From: Tunicatimonas pelagia
Lineage (GTDB): Bacteria > Bacteroidota > Bacteroidia > Cytophagales > Cyclobacteriaceae
Length of the DNA: 64,000 nt
NCBI RefSeq assembly: GCF_030506325.1
Contig: NZ_CP120683.1
Coordinates: 3,361,001 to 3,425,000 of the forward strand
Direction of reading: 5' to 3'
Each line of letters starts with the position of its first letter. The stretch's first letter is position 1. Below, in pieces: positions 1 through 8,699 of the stretch. The notes under the pieces were generated by a model. That model was not told where the DNA came from. It was given only the letters and a program-made list of their open reading frames with translations, and made no database searches. The translations under genes and the position numbers were made by a program.

Positions 1-187
1 TAGAATACCGCTTTCGCTCACCAGCTATATACTCTCGGATAGCAGCACCCGGATTGATTAAGAGCTGCTTACAAGTGAAAAACAATCCTTTGTCCCAGCT
101 CAGAGTACTGAGTATTTCTTGCCAAAGATAGTGAAGAGTGATTCGGGGGGCAGTTCTGGTACTCTGTTCAACAGTGCTACGCTTCAT
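1..187 (-). CDS. DUF3667-family protein, N-terminal fragment
   Basis: A minus-strand reading frame starts at the ATG at 185-187 and runs open off the left edge (62 complete codons). The translation contains LLINPGAAIREYIAGERKRY, which matches the conserved opening of DUF3667 membrane proteins (a short soluble segment of the form GxxIRxYIxGxRxxY ahead of the membrane helices). Function of the family is unknown. The C-terminal membrane part would lie outside the window. The gene is divergent from the aminotransferase at 311 with about 120 bases between starts. The family call rests on this one motif. Confidence 0.6.
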   Translation of the reverse strand, partial: MKRSTVEQSTRTAPRITLHYLWQEILSTLSWDKGLFFTCKQLLINPGAAIREYIAGERKRYS

Positions 188-310
188 ATATCGTCAGATT
201 CGTCCCATTTTGGGAAAATTTTCTAAATATTGGAAAGTGAGTAGGTTGCTACCCAGATTTATTGGTTTATTAGTCTAATCGTTTCTAATTTATTACAAAA
301 AAAACGGACT

Positions 311-1483
311 ATGCAATCTGCTACCACCACTATTGCTAATCAAAAAAGCTTGTTCTCTCTTCCGCCTGATATTACGTATCTGAATTGCTCATACATGGCT
401 CCTTTGTTAAAATCAGTGGAAGAAGCAGGTATTGAAGGTTTGCGAAAGAAGCAGCTACCCACTCAGTATGGTCATTACGAGTTTTTTCATGAAGTAGATC
501 ACGTCAGAAAACAATTCTCTCAACTAGTTAATAATGCTGATTATCAGCGAGTTGCTATTCTCCCTTCGGTATCTTACGGTATGGCAATAATTGCTAAAAA
601 TCTGTCTGTTCAGCGAGGCGATAATATCGTAGTAGCGGGTGAGCAGTTCCCGAGTAATGTGTACCCCTGGCGTAAATTGGTAGCGAAAGCCGGAGCCGAG
701 TTGCGTACCGTAGCTGCTCCAACTAATTTTGAAAGACGGGGGCAACGTTGGAATGAACATCTACTAGAATCCATTGACAATCAGACGTGTATGGTAGCAG
801 TAGCGCACACGCACTGGGCAGATGGTACCCGGTTCGATTTGAAAGCAATTCGGCAGAGAACTCGTGATGTGGGAGCTTTACTGGTGGTAGATGGCACCCA
901 GTCAGTTGGGGCAATGCCCTTTGATGTAGTTGATATTCAGCCAGATGCGCTTATCTGCGCTGGATACAAATGCTTGATGGGTCCTTATGGCGTTACACTT
1001 GCCTATTTTAGCGAATACTTTGATGGCGGAGAACCCTTAGAAGAAGGATGGGTAACGCGCCATAAAAGTGAAGATTTTACTAATTTAGTCAATTATCAGG
1101 ATCAGTATCAGCCCAAAGCAATACGCTATGATATGGGCGAACGCAGTAACTTTATTCTTATTCCCATGATGGGAAAAGCCCTGGAACAAGTTTTGGAATG
1201 GCAACCCGAGCGAATTCAAGAGTATTGTCACAGTATTTCAGCAACCGCTATTGAAAAGATAAGAAAATTAGGCTTTTGGATAGAAGAGGAAACCTACCGT
1301 GGGCATCACCTTTTTGGAATACGTATTCCCGGCGAAATATCGCTAGAAAGGCTGCAAAACACCCTTGAACAGGCTAAAATAGTTGTTTCTGTGCGAGGGA
1401 GATCAATGCGGGTATCACCTAATATGTACAACGGAGAAGATGATTTAAGCCGTCTAGTAGATTGTTTGCAGGGTTTAAAATAG
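311..1483 (+). CDS. Class V aminotransferase (PLP-dependent, cysteine desulfurase-like fold)
   Basis: A 390-residue protein with the fold-type I PLP enzyme pattern. It opens with YLNCSYMAPL, typical of the class V aminotransferase family. The cofactor aspartate lies in VDGTQSVGAMPFD (about residue 194) and the Schiff-base lysine in CAGYKCLMGPYG (K220). The length fits small cytosolic class V enzymes (kynureninase, selenocysteine lyase or isopenicillin-N epimerase-like). The substrate cannot be read from sequence, and no cysteine-desulfurase active-site loop is evident. It stands alone between a divergent fragment and a separate downstream gene. A hairpin lies directly after the stop. Confidence 0.85.
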   Translation: MQSATTTIANQKSLFSLPPDITYLNCSYMAPLLKSVEEAGIEGLRKKQLPTQYGHYEFFHEVDHVRKQFSQLVNNADYQRVAILPSVSYGMAIIAKNLSVQRGDNIVVAGEQFPSNVYPWRKLVAKAGAELRTVAAPTNFERRGQRWNEHLLESIDNQTCMVAVAHTHWADGTRFDLKAIRQRTRDVGALLVVDGTQSVGAMPFDVVDIQPDALICAGYKCLMGPYGVTLAYFSEYFDGGEPLEEGWVTRHKSEDFTNLVNYQDQYQPKAIRYDMGERSNFILIPMMGKALEQVLEWQPERIQEYCHSISATAIEKIRKLGFWIEEETYRGHHLFGIRIPGEISLERLQNTLEQAKIVVSVRGRSMRVSPNMYNGEDDLSRLVDCLQGLK

Positions 1484-1488
1484 AAAAA

Positions 1489-1514
1489 CCCCGAATGCAA
1501 TTAAGCACTCGGGG
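1489..1514. terminator. GC-rich hairpin after aminotransferase
   Basis: An inverted repeat of CCCCGA-TGC with GCA-TCGGGG (one mismatch) around an AATTAA loop, 5 bases after the stop codon. The T tract follows it only on the minus strand (an A run sits just 5' on the plus strand), so on the plus strand it may act as a 3'-end stabiliser more than as a classical terminator. Confidence 0.45.
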
Positions 1515-1677
1515 CCAACTATCAACCTTAAACAAACGCTAAGAAAAAAATCCTTGCGCGTTTAGTTTAATACAAATGTTGTGCCAATATTCTCATACAA
1601 TTTCTTAAAATAGTTATTTATTATATTTTTAGTTAACCATTGGCTTTGGTAGTAGTTATGAATTCATATAACACGCT

Positions 1678-2307
1678 ATGAATACCTTTCTGCCCTTATT
1701 TCCCCTGAAGCTGGTAGCCTTTCCGGGTGAGCAACTTAACTTACATATATTTGAGGAGCGTTACAAACAGCTAATTAACGAGTGCATAAACGAAAGTAAG
1801 CGGTTTGGAATCCCAGCTTATCTTAATAATCAAATAGAATATGGTACTGAGATCAGCGTAGAGCGTGTAGGCAAAGCCTACGCTGATGGTCAAATGGATA
1901 TTGTAACAATAGCCCATCGGGTGTTTAGGGTGATTGAATTTTATCGGGTGGCTCCGGGTAAGCTGTACGCTGGGGGTGATGTTGTTTTTTTAGATAATAT
2001 TGCTGACCAAGACTTTGCCAAGCAGCAACAAATGGTAGAGCTTACGTTAGAGTTGTTTGATATACTAAGTCTATCCGACAGCTTTACCGTAGGCGATCAG
2101 CTATCGGCTTTTGATATTGGTCATAAAATTGGCCTATCGAATCAGAAAAAATATGAATTACTCCAAATAGAACAGGAAAGTAGTCGGCAACAGTTTGTGA
2201 TCGATCATCTGAAAGAGTCTATTCCAGTAGTTCGGGACATGGAAAGTGCCCGGGAGCGCATTCGTATGAATGGACACTTCCGGAAGTTTGATCCGTTAGA
2301 TTTTTAA
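1678..2307 (+). CDS. LON peptidase substrate-binding (LAN) domain protein
   Basis: A 209-residue protein that starts FLPLFPLKLVAFPGEQLNLHIFEERY, the characteristic first strand and helix of the Lon N-terminal substrate-binding domain. There is no ATPase or protease part, so it is a stand-alone LAN protein as often found in Bacteroidota. The role is unknown; such proteins are thought to bind peptides or unfolded protein. The ATG at 1678 is directly upstream of the conserved domain. It is convergent with the large amylase gene, and the pair shares a strong terminator. Confidence 0.85.
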   Translation: MNTFLPLFPLKLVAFPGEQLNLHIFEERYKQLINECINESKRFGIPAYLNNQIEYGTEISVERVGKAYADGQMDIVTIAHRVFRVIEFYRVAPGKLYAGGDVVFLDNIADQDFAKQQQMVELTLELFDILSLSDSFTVGDQLSAFDIGHKIGLSNQKKYELLQIEQESSRQQFVIDHLKESIPVVRDMESARERIRMNGHFRKFDPLDF

Positions 2308-2315
2308 AAGTTTGA

Positions 2316-2360
2316 TGATAACATGAGCCTGCTTCTTTACAAGGAGCAGGCTCATTATCA
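2316..2360. terminator. Bidirectional terminator between convergent genes
   Basis: A long inverted repeat (TGATAA.ATGAGCCTGCT paired with AGCAGGCTCATTATCA, short loop) fills the 53-base gap between the LON-domain gene and the amylase stop codon. It can terminate both transcripts. Confidence 0.8.
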
Positions 2361-5300
2361 TTAGTGATGTACTGTAAAGCGAACTACTTTTCGCTCTTCT
2401 CCGCTAGCTAATTCTACTAGGTAAATACCTTCTTCTAGGCTTGACACGTCAAATTCTCGCGAAGTGAAACCACTTGCTTGCACTGACCGCGAGTCCAGGA
2501 CATTACCAGCTAGATTTCGGATTTTAATGTAAACCATGCGAGAGTCACGTTGATACCAACTAACTCTCAACCACTGAGAGGCCGGGTTCGGGTATACAAC
2601 TACCGTAGAAATAATTTCTTTAATGATCTCGTCAATGTAGTCTCGAGGATTGATCCTCACCGTTACTTCATTACTGCGTTCGGAAGAACGTTCGTTCTGG
2701 ATGGCTTTTACCCGATAGTAGTATTTGATTCCGGGAATGGCTCGTTGGTCAGCATACGCATTTACATCGGCATCCAGGGTGTCAATGGTTCGGTAGCGGA
2801 GCTTTCGCCACCAACCCCGGCGGGTGCGCTCTACTACGTAACCGGTTTCACTCACCGAGTTATCAATCCATGATAAAGCAATCCCTCGCTTTCCCTGCAC
2901 CGTGGCACTTAAGTTAGTAGGCGCGGCCAGCGGTAATTCTGCTGAAGCCACGTTACTAAAGTCTGAGTCAGGATCGTAGGCATTGGTGGCTTGTACGCGG
3001 TAGTAGTAGGTGATACCGTCCTTCAGTTCGGTGTCAGAGTAAGATGTGCTATTTTCATTCAGCGAAGCAATAGTTACGAACGGACCATCAGCCGATTCGG
3101 CACGAGCTACGACGTAGCCTAATTCGTTATCTGCGGAATCGCTCCAGCTAAGAGTTACTTGCGTAGGAGAAATTACTTCAGCCATTAGCTCTGCCGGAGC
3201 TGCGGGAGCACTTTGGGATACCCGAATGAAAATATCACTACCATTGGAGCCTTTTCCCTCGGCCGTACCGTCGGCATTGCGGAAAACCATTGCCAGATAG
3301 TACACTGAAGCACTGCTATCTACGCTGTAATAATCGCGGGGAGTAAGTGTGATTTCCCAGAGATCATCGGAGCCAGACACAGGAGTCATTTCACCAATAC
3401 CATCGTCTTGCCCCCAGTTGCCTACAATATTTTGCCAATCGCCCCCACCGGGTGTGTCCGTATCGATAAGCACTACGCCCGAGTGCATGTATACTTTATT
3501 AGCACCGACTAGATCAGTAGGGCTTGCCGTAGCAGCATTAAATACAATCCGAATTTCATCGTCAGCCGTAAATGCAGCCGGTTCAACGGTTACTACCGAT
3601 TGGCTAGGCGTAATATCTACGTAGATCAGATCGCTTTCCCGTCCTTTACCAACGTTTTTGCCCGAAGCATCGCGGAAGTACATACCGATGCGGTAGGCCG
3701 TCTGGTTGGATGCTAGCTGATAGTATTCGCGCGGGCGAAAAGAAATCAGCCACTTTTCGTTATCACCGGGAAGCTTGGTCATCAGCCCTACTCCATCATC
3801 AGCATTGGTAGAACCCACAATATTGGTAAGCGTAGTACCCCCGGTGCTATCGGTAACTACTCCAGAATACAAGTATACTTTTTCGACTCCAACTAACCCC
3901 TCGGTTCCTGCCGGATTAGCGGCTGCCGCGTCGAGAATAATCTGGATGCGATCATCTACCGTGAAGGTTCCCGGATTGACCGTGATGATTGGGGTAAAAA
4001 TATCAATCAAGCCGGGTGGGGGAAAATCCACGGGCTGGTCTAGATAGATATGAAACTCACCGGGAGCTAATTCTATCGCTTGACTAGTGCTGCTCACCTC
4101 GTACTCAGAACCCGAAAAGAAATCGTACCAGGTGCCGGTACGCTGAAACGAAGGTGCTATAGTGCCGCTACTTATCCCGAAATTACCGACAATAGTTACG
4201 TTCATGCTTTCGTGACTGATATTGATTTCACGAAGCTGACCGCTGGGAGTCCAGGAGAACTCTCCGCCCTCAAATACCTCGTTGTAGTCATTCACCAGGT
4301 TAATAATCGCGGCTTTTACATCGTAGAGCCGTCGGCGGTCTTCGTCAGAATAATAATTCAGATTGTCGGAGTCGCCCCAGGGAATAGGTTTATTACCCAC
4401 CCGGCCATTGAAGTTAATCGGGAAATCGTAACCTAGTTCACCGAACTGCCAGAACATCTTCGGCCCCGGTAAGGTGTAGAAGAAAGCCGAAGCCATCTTT
4501 ATTCGCTCCAGAGCAATATCAAAATTCTGAATGTCGTATTCGCCACTGGACAAGCCTTCGTTAAGAGCCCGCACCATGAGTCGTTCCTCATCGTGGCTTT
4601 CCATGTAGACCATCAGGTTTTTATCATTCCAACCTCGAGTGCTGGATAACGCCCAGTTCAGATCGGTGCCAGTTTTGCCGTTGATTACATCGTTGTAGGG
4701 ATGATTCAGATTGCCCCACAGCATCATGCCGTAGTCGGCTAGTACTTTTTCTTCGTCGTTGTCACCCAGGTGCTCCAGAATAATATAGGTGTTAGAATCA
4801 ACCGCCCAAATCTGATCGGCCATTCGCTTTAAAATATCCACCCGCGACTGATCGTAGCTGCTCCAGGCACCTACGTCGGTAGGGTCTTTTCCTTCGTTTT
4901 GGGTGAACCCTTTGGAAAGATCGAAGCGGTAGCCATCAAACTCGTATTCTTCAATCCAGAAGCGGTTTACGTCATCCATGTACGCCTTAGTATACGCACT
5001 CTCGTGGTTAAAATCGTACCCTACATTGAAGGGGTGGGTCGCCTCTGGATTAAACCAGGGACTGTTCTCGGCGGGACGATTATTGGCTTCATCCCAGTAC
5101 ATTCGTACCATTGGGCTTTGTCCGAAATGATGGTTGAGCACCATGTCCAGAATGACTACGAAGCCTTCGGCATGGGCTTGGTCAATAAATTCCCGCAGAT
5201 CGGTTTCAGTACCGTAGTATTTGTCAGGAGCTAATGCGTACGACGGATTATAGCCCCAACTTTCGTTGCCCTCAAACTCCATAATAGGCATCAACTCAAT

Positions 5301-7187
5301 GGCGTTCACGCCCATGCGTTTCAGGTAGCTTAGTGTATCCGTCAGGTCATTGTAGCTATGCGATTCCAGAAAATCGCGGATCAGTAGCTCATACACTACT
5401 AGTTCTTCGTTAGCCGGACGACCACCCACCACCTCGGGATATTGCCACTCGTAGGCGGTTTGTCCAGTTTGTAATACGGTGGCTATCCCGAATTCGGTGC
5501 GATCGTACTCCGGCAGATTAGGATACAGCGACTCAGGAATACCACTGTCGTTAAACGGATCAGCTACCTGATCGGCGTAAGGGTCGCCCACTCTGATGGT
5601 GCCGTCTACCCAGTACTGGTACACGTAGGCTTGCTGGGGAGTGAGGTCGGTAACGGTAAGCCAGAAGTATTCGCCGTTGGGCGTTTGGTTCATTTGGTAG
5701 GCTGGATCGATTTGCCAGTTGGTGAAATCACCCACTACGTACACAAAGTCTTTCTGGGGAGCCAGTAGTACCAAAGTAGCCCGGGTCTGATCAGTTGAAT
5801 CATAGTTGATGCCCTGGGTTACTCCGGCAGGAAGTTCAGCGATGATGTCTTCCGGGCGAACCGCCAGTTGTAATTCACGGTTGCTCTCTACCATCTCACC
5901 CTCAATCGTAGCAGTTACTTTTACCTGAATGGTTTGAGAAGCCGAAATGGGATAATCATAAGAAATTTCTGCAGCGTTGGCTGAAGAGGCTACCGACTGA
6001 AAACCTCTGCCATTGTCAATCAACATTTCTAAAGCGGAGGCCGTACCAGAAGCTTCGGCACCGATGGTGAGGCTACCTCCGGCGACTACAAAATTTTGAT
6101 CGTTTGCTGGTTGGGTAAACCGCACGTAATTACCCGGATCAAGCGTGATAAAAATGTCTCCGTCTTCGTCAGACTTTCCGGTTTGGGTACCGTTAGCGTT
6201 GCGAAAAACCATTCCCAGTTTAAAAATTGGCGTTCCGTTTGGCACACCGTAGTATTCACGAATGCTGGGCAAGGTGATTTGCCACTGGTTGGGCTGATCC
6301 GGTACCGGAGTCATTTCACCGATACCGTCGTCTTGCCCCCAGTTGCCTACCACGTTTGTCCAGGTAAATCCATCCGGGCCAGAAAGAATGACGCCGGAGT
6401 GCAGGTATACTTTATCGGCTCCGCTTAGTCCGGATACGCCCTGCGTAGCGTCGTAGGTTATGGTAATTTCTTCGTCAGCCGTAGGCATAGTCGGGGTGAT
6501 AGTGACGATTTCGCTGCTGGGTGGAGCATCTGCCTCGAAGCTGTACTGCCCCGTTACGTCATTAAAGGTTATTTGGTAGGGTCCGGCAATAACGGGAATA
6601 TTCGAGCCATCTTGCGTTCCAGTTCCAGTGGGAAAATCAGTGCTGCCCCAGTTGACGGCCCAGTCATTATTCGCCCGAAATTTTGCCTCACCATCGGTGA
6701 GCGTTAGGTTATCCAATGTCCAGACGTGAATGTCGTCCGCACTCTGATTGAGCGGAGTGGAAGCATCCCAGCCGCTGGGCGTGGCGTCGCCAATAATGCC
6801 GATGGTTTCGTAAGTAGGCGGGTCAAGTTGGGTGAAAGTGTAGGCTCCGCTCTGGCTATTAAAATCTAGCGTGTAGTAAGCCGTAGCAGGAATCTGAATA
6901 TTTGCCCCATCCTGCGTAGCCGTTCCACTGGGAAAGTCGGCTGCGCCCCAGTTAATATCCCAAGCATCGTTGGCTCTAAACTTTAACTCGCCTTCGCTTA
7001 GCTGGACTGTTAATGCCCATTGGTCAGGATTATCAGCGGCTTGCATCATGGGGGTAGAAGCATCCCAGCCCTGCGGAGTAGCACTACCGATAATACCGAT
7101 GGTTTCGTAAGAAGATTGCCCTGAAACCAAAAATGGTAACAGCGTAATTCCGGTAAGCAGATAATAAAATCGTAGGTGTAAAAACAT
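2361..7187 (-). CDS. Secreted multidomain GH13 alpha-amylase with type IX sorting domain
   Basis: A 1608-residue protein with a signal peptide (about residues 1-23). Two SusE/F-like repeats (~25-220, each with YETIGIIG.ATP.GWDASTP) are followed by a module with GADKVYLHSGV and VGNWGQDDGIGEMTP (~225-355), an Ig-like segment and a CBM48-like segment (~450-540, YVVGDFTNW). The GH13 barrel spans ~590-960. Visible catalytic regions are VVILDMVLNHH (~679), the nucleophile Asp in DGYRFDLSKGF (~755), the acid Glu in IILEHLGD (~805) and YMESHDEE (~866). After the barrel come two more KVYL(Y/H)SGV modules, two fibronectin III domains and a C-terminal T9SS-type domain (last ~80 residues, VYPNPASQWLRVSW...GIYLVEL). 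The likely role is extracellular starch or alpha-glucan hydrolysis. It stands alone, with no susCD nearby. The ATG at 7187 immediately precedes the signal peptide. Confidence 0.92.
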   Translation of the reverse strand: MFLHLRFYYLLTGITLLPFLVSGQSSYETIGIIGSATPQGWDASTPMMQAADNPDQWALTVQLSEGELKFRANDAWDINWGAADFPSGTATQDGANIQIPATAYYTLDFNSQSGAYTFTQLDPPTYETIGIIGDATPSGWDASTPLNQSADDIHVWTLDNLTLTDGEAKFRANNDWAVNWGSTDFPTGTGTQDGSNIPVIAGPYQITFNDVTGQYSFEADAPPSSEIVTITPTMPTADEEITITYDATQGVSGLSGADKVYLHSGVILSGPDGFTWTNVVGNWGQDDGIGEMTPVPDQPNQWQITLPSIREYYGVPNGTPIFKLGMVFRNANGTQTGKSDEDGDIFITLDPGNYVRFTQPANDQNFVVAGGSLTIGAEASGTASALEMLIDNGRGFQSVASSANAAEISYDYPISASQTIQVKVTATIEGEMVESNRELQLAVRPEDIIAELPAGVTQGINYDSTDQTRATLVLLAPQKDFVYVVGDFTNWQIDPAYQMNQTPNGEYFWLTVTDLTPQQAYVYQYWVDGTIRVGDPYADQVADPFNDSGIPESLYPNLPEYDRTEFGIATVLQTGQTAYEWQYPEVVGGRPANEELVVYELLIRDFLESHSYNDLTDTLSYLKRMGVNAIELMPIMEFEGNESWGYNPSYALAPDKYYGTETDLREFIDQAHAEGFVVILDMVLNHHFGQSPMVRMYWDEANNRPAENSPWFNPEATHPFNVGYDFNHESAYTKAYMDDVNRFWIEEYEFDGYRFDLSKGFTQNEGKDPTDVGAWSSYDQSRVDILKRMADQIWAVDSNTYIILEHLGDNDEEKVLADYGMMLWGNLNHPYNDVINGKTGTDLNWALSSTRGWNDKNLMVYMESHDEERLMVRALNEGLSSGEYDIQNFDIALERIKMASAFFYTLPGPKMFWQFGELGYDFPINFNGRVGNKPIPWGDSDNLNYYSDEDRRRLYDVKAAIINLVNDYNEVFEGGEFSWTPSGQLREINISHESMNVTIVGNFGISSGTIAPSFQRTGTWYDFFSGSEYEVSSTSQAIELAPGEFHIYLDQPVDFPPPGLIDIFTPIITVNPGTFTVDDRIQIILDAAAANPAGTEGLVGVEKVYLYSGVVTDSTGGTTLTNIVGSTNADDGVGLMTKLPGDNEKWLISFRPREYYQLASNQTAYRIGMYFRDASGKNVGKGRESDLIYVDITPSQSVVTVEPAAFTADDEIRIVFNAATASPTDLVGANKVYMHSGVVLIDTDTPGGGDWQNIVGNWGQDDGIGEMTPVSGSDDLWEITLTPRDYYSVDSSASVYYLAMVFRNADGTAEGKGSNGSDIFIRVSQSAPAAPAELMAEVISPTQVTLSWSDSADNELGYVVARAESADGPFVTIASLNENSTSYSDTELKDGITYYYRVQATNAYDPDSDFSNVASAELPLAAPTNLSATVQGKRGIALSWIDNSVSETGYVVERTRRGWWRKLRYRTIDTLDADVNAYADQRAIPGIKYYYRVKAIQNERSSERSNEVTVRINPRDYIDEIIKEIISTVVVYPNPASQWLRVSWYQRDSRMVYIKIRNLAGNVLDSRSVQASGFTSREFDVSSLEEGIYLVELASGEERKVVRFTVHH

Positions 7188-7213
7188 AAGCAGTTAGGTT
7201 GATAAGCAGGTAG

Positions 7214-7221
7214 CAAAGATA
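7214..7221 (-). promoter_or_regulatory. Bacteroidota -7 element for the GH13 gene
   Basis: Read on the minus strand, TATCTTTG is a perfect TAnnTTTG element 26 bases upstream of the ATG, with a TTG about 22 bases further upstream as a possible -33 element. Confidence 0.6.
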
Positions 7222-7244
7222 AAAAAATAAGGCTGTGTTGATGC

Positions 7245-7259
7245 AATATTGGCAATATT
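7245..7259. promoter_or_regulatory. Perfect palindrome, candidate operator upstream of GH13
   Basis: AATATTG-G-CAATATT is a perfect 7+1+7 palindrome just upstream of the likely -33 region of the GH13 promoter, a usual place for a regulator site. The binding protein is unknown. Confidence 0.4.
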
Positions 7260-7381
7260 ATGTCAAAAATAATCTAGTAAATTATGATAAAATGAGGGGT
7301 AGGGGGTGAGGAGTAGTGTACGACAATTTTGCATACTGTCTTACCGGATGAGGCTTTGCGAATTCCGGCATCTCCCTCATA

Positions 7382-7441
7382 GTAGGTGGGAGACCCCGGC
7401 AGTCGCCACTGCGGAACAGGTCCGGGGATACCTACTTTTTT
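7382..7441 (+). ncRNA. Nested hairpin followed by T-run inside the IR element
   Basis: GTAGGT (7382) pairs with ACCTAC (7430-7435). Inside it CCCCGG pairs with CCGGGG, and inside that GCAGT pairs with ACTGC around CGCC. Six T residues follow directly (7436-7441). This has the form of a structured RNA ending in an intrinsic terminator, though no plus-strand gene precedes it. It could equally be a mobile-element secondary structure. No known RNA family was recognised. Confidence 0.3.
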
Positions 7442-7450
7442 ATTGTTTTT

Positions 7451-7483
7451 GCAAAATTGCGGCAGCCGCGCTGTCGTACACCC
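7451..7483. repeat. 33-base repeat, copy 1
   Basis: Exact reverse complement of 21362-21394. It forms the right end of the 7316-7483 element. Confidence 0.85.
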
Positions 7484-7624
7484 TTGAAGGGTTGAATAAG
7501 CAATATTCTTTCTTTTATTCAATCCTTCAGCTCTTCATTTTTTCCTTATAAACGGAGATAATTGATTTTCTGCGAAAAGATCGTGTAAACTTAATCTGGC
7601 ACTCGCTTCCCTACTCGGAATTTG

Positions 7625-7632
7625 TATCTTTA
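7625..7632 (+). promoter_or_regulatory. Candidate -7 element for nuoABC
   Basis: TATCTTTA differs at one position from TAnnTTTG and lies 20 bases ahead of the nuoA ATG. The -33 element is not clear. Confidence 0.4.
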
Positions 7633-7652
7633 CTGATTATCTGATTTATACC

Positions 7653-8150
7653 ATGCAAAACACTGAGCTGTCGGGTTTTGGAACCATTCTACTTTTCATT
7701 ATCGGGGCGATTTCCTTTGTGCTGGTTACACTGGTGGTCGCTCGGCTTATCCGACCCAACCGACCTAATGAAGAGAAATTGACGACTTACGAATCGGGGG
7801 AAGATCCACTGGGTTCGGCCTGGGGGCAGTTTAATCCCCGCTTTTACGTAGTCGCGCTAATCTTTATCTTGTTCGATGTGGAGATCGTCTTTCTGTTTCC
7901 TTGGGCTACGGTGATGGGGCAGGCTGAATTGATTGAGCAAACTGACGGTGTTTGGGGCTGGTTTGCCCTGGCCGAAATGGCAATCTTCGTACTAATTCTG
8001 GCACTAGGATTAGCCTACGCTTGGGCAAAGGGTTTTTTAGATTGGGTAAAACCACAAACCACTCCTTGCCAGTACAAATCAGTAGTGCCCGATGAATTAT
8101 ACCAGCAGATCAATCAAAAATACGAAGCCCGGATCTCAAATAAGATATAG
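7653..8150 (+). CDS. nuoA: NADH-quinone oxidoreductase subunit A
   Basis: A 165-residue membrane subunit of respiratory complex I with three predicted transmembrane helices (~10-33, ~70-92, ~105-127). Family hallmarks are [40 protein letters not shown], cited here as the YESG start and the FDVE(I/V)xFLFPW helix. The C-terminal tail is longer than in many NuoA proteins. It is first in a tight operon: nuoB follows after 3 bases. It acts in the proton-pumping membrane arm next to the quinone site. Confidence 0.95.
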   Translation: MQNTELSGFGTILLFIIGAISFVLVTLVVARLIRPNRPNEEKLTTYESGEDPLGSAWGQFNPRFYVVALIFILFDVEIVFLFPWATVMGQAELIEQTDGVWGWFALAEMAIFVLILALGLAYAWAKGFLDWVKPQTTPCQYKSVVPDELYQQINQKYEARISNKI

Positions 8151-8153
8151 ACT

Positions 8154-8699
8154 ATGAAAGGACTACTAGACCAACAGTTTGGGCAGGGCGGTATTATCGT
8201 TACCAAAGTGGATGACTTGATTAACTGGGCACGGCTGTCGTCGTTGTGGCCGATGGGCTTTGGGCTAGCTTGTTGCGCTATCGAGATGATGTCGACCTAC
8301 GCTTCTAACTTTGATCTGGATCGCTTCGGAGTCTTTCCTCGCCCCTCCCCTCGTCAGTCCGATGTGCTGATTGTGTCGGGTACGGTTACCTTCAAAATGG
8401 GCGACCGGGTACGACGATTATACGAGCAGATGGCCGAACCTCGCTACGTGATCTCGATGGGTTCCTGCTCTAATTGCGGTGGTCCCTACTGGGAACACGG
8501 TTACCATGTGGTAAAAGGAGTAGATAAAATTATTCCGGTAGATGTGTACGTGCCGGGCTGTCCCCCTCGCCCGGAAGCACTGATTGGAGGAATAATCAAA
8601 CTACAGGAGAAAATTCGTAATGAATCGCTAATGGCTCCTACGGCATTGGAAAAAATTATGGATAGGAAAAAAGTAGAAACTAATTCTGAAACCGCATGA
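8154..8699 (+). CDS. nuoB: NADH-quinone oxidoreductase subunit B
   Basis: A 181-residue subunit that holds the terminal [4Fe-4S] cluster N2 next to the quinone site. All four expected cysteines are visible: the adjacent pair in GLACCAIEM (C40, C41), GSCSNCGG (C105) and [15 protein letters not shown] (C136). The gene overlaps the nuoC start by 4 bases (ATGA), consistent with translational coupling. Confidence 0.96.
   Translation: MKGLLDQQFGQGGIIVTKVDDLINWARLSSLWPMGFGLACCAIEMMSTYASNFDLDRFGVFPRPSPRQSDVLIVSGTVTFKMGDRVRRLYEQMAEPRYVISMGSCSNCGGPYWEHGYHVVKGVDKIIPVDVYVPGCPPRPEALIGGIIKLQEKIRNESLMAPTALEKIMDRKKVETNSETA

Larger units (their letters stand above)
7316..7483. mobile_element. MITE-like element with inverted ends and internal hairpins
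   Basis: The ends are inverted copies of GTGTACGACA...ATTTTGCA. The right end (7451-7483) carries 13 additional bases that form a GCGGC-A-GCCGC hairpin; the left end lacks them. A 33-base copy of the right end recurs exactly, in inverted orientation, at 21362-21394. It encodes no protein. The size and inverted ends suggest a small non-autonomous mobile element or REP-type repeat; no target-site duplication is obvious. Confidence 0.55.
7188..7652. other. 465-base divergent intergenic region (GH13 / nuoA)
   Basis: The region holds the GH13 promoter and palindrome at the left, an inverted-repeat element at 7316-7483 and the nuoA promoter at the right. No convincing protein gene is present; the short frames here cross the hairpins. 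Confidence 0.7.

Noticed and set aside
2550-6428. Several plus-strand ORFs opposite the amylase
   Set aside because: They are antisense frames of the GH13 gene with no protein features.
7382-7441. SRP RNA (the bases CAGGTCCGG occur)
   Set aside because: The GGAA tetraloop and following AAGCAG are absent; the surrounding pairing belongs to a different nested hairpin.
7340-7441. Cobalamin or TPP riboswitch ahead of nuoA
   Set aside because: None of the conserved core blocks are present in order, and the T-run would end the RNA long before nuoA.
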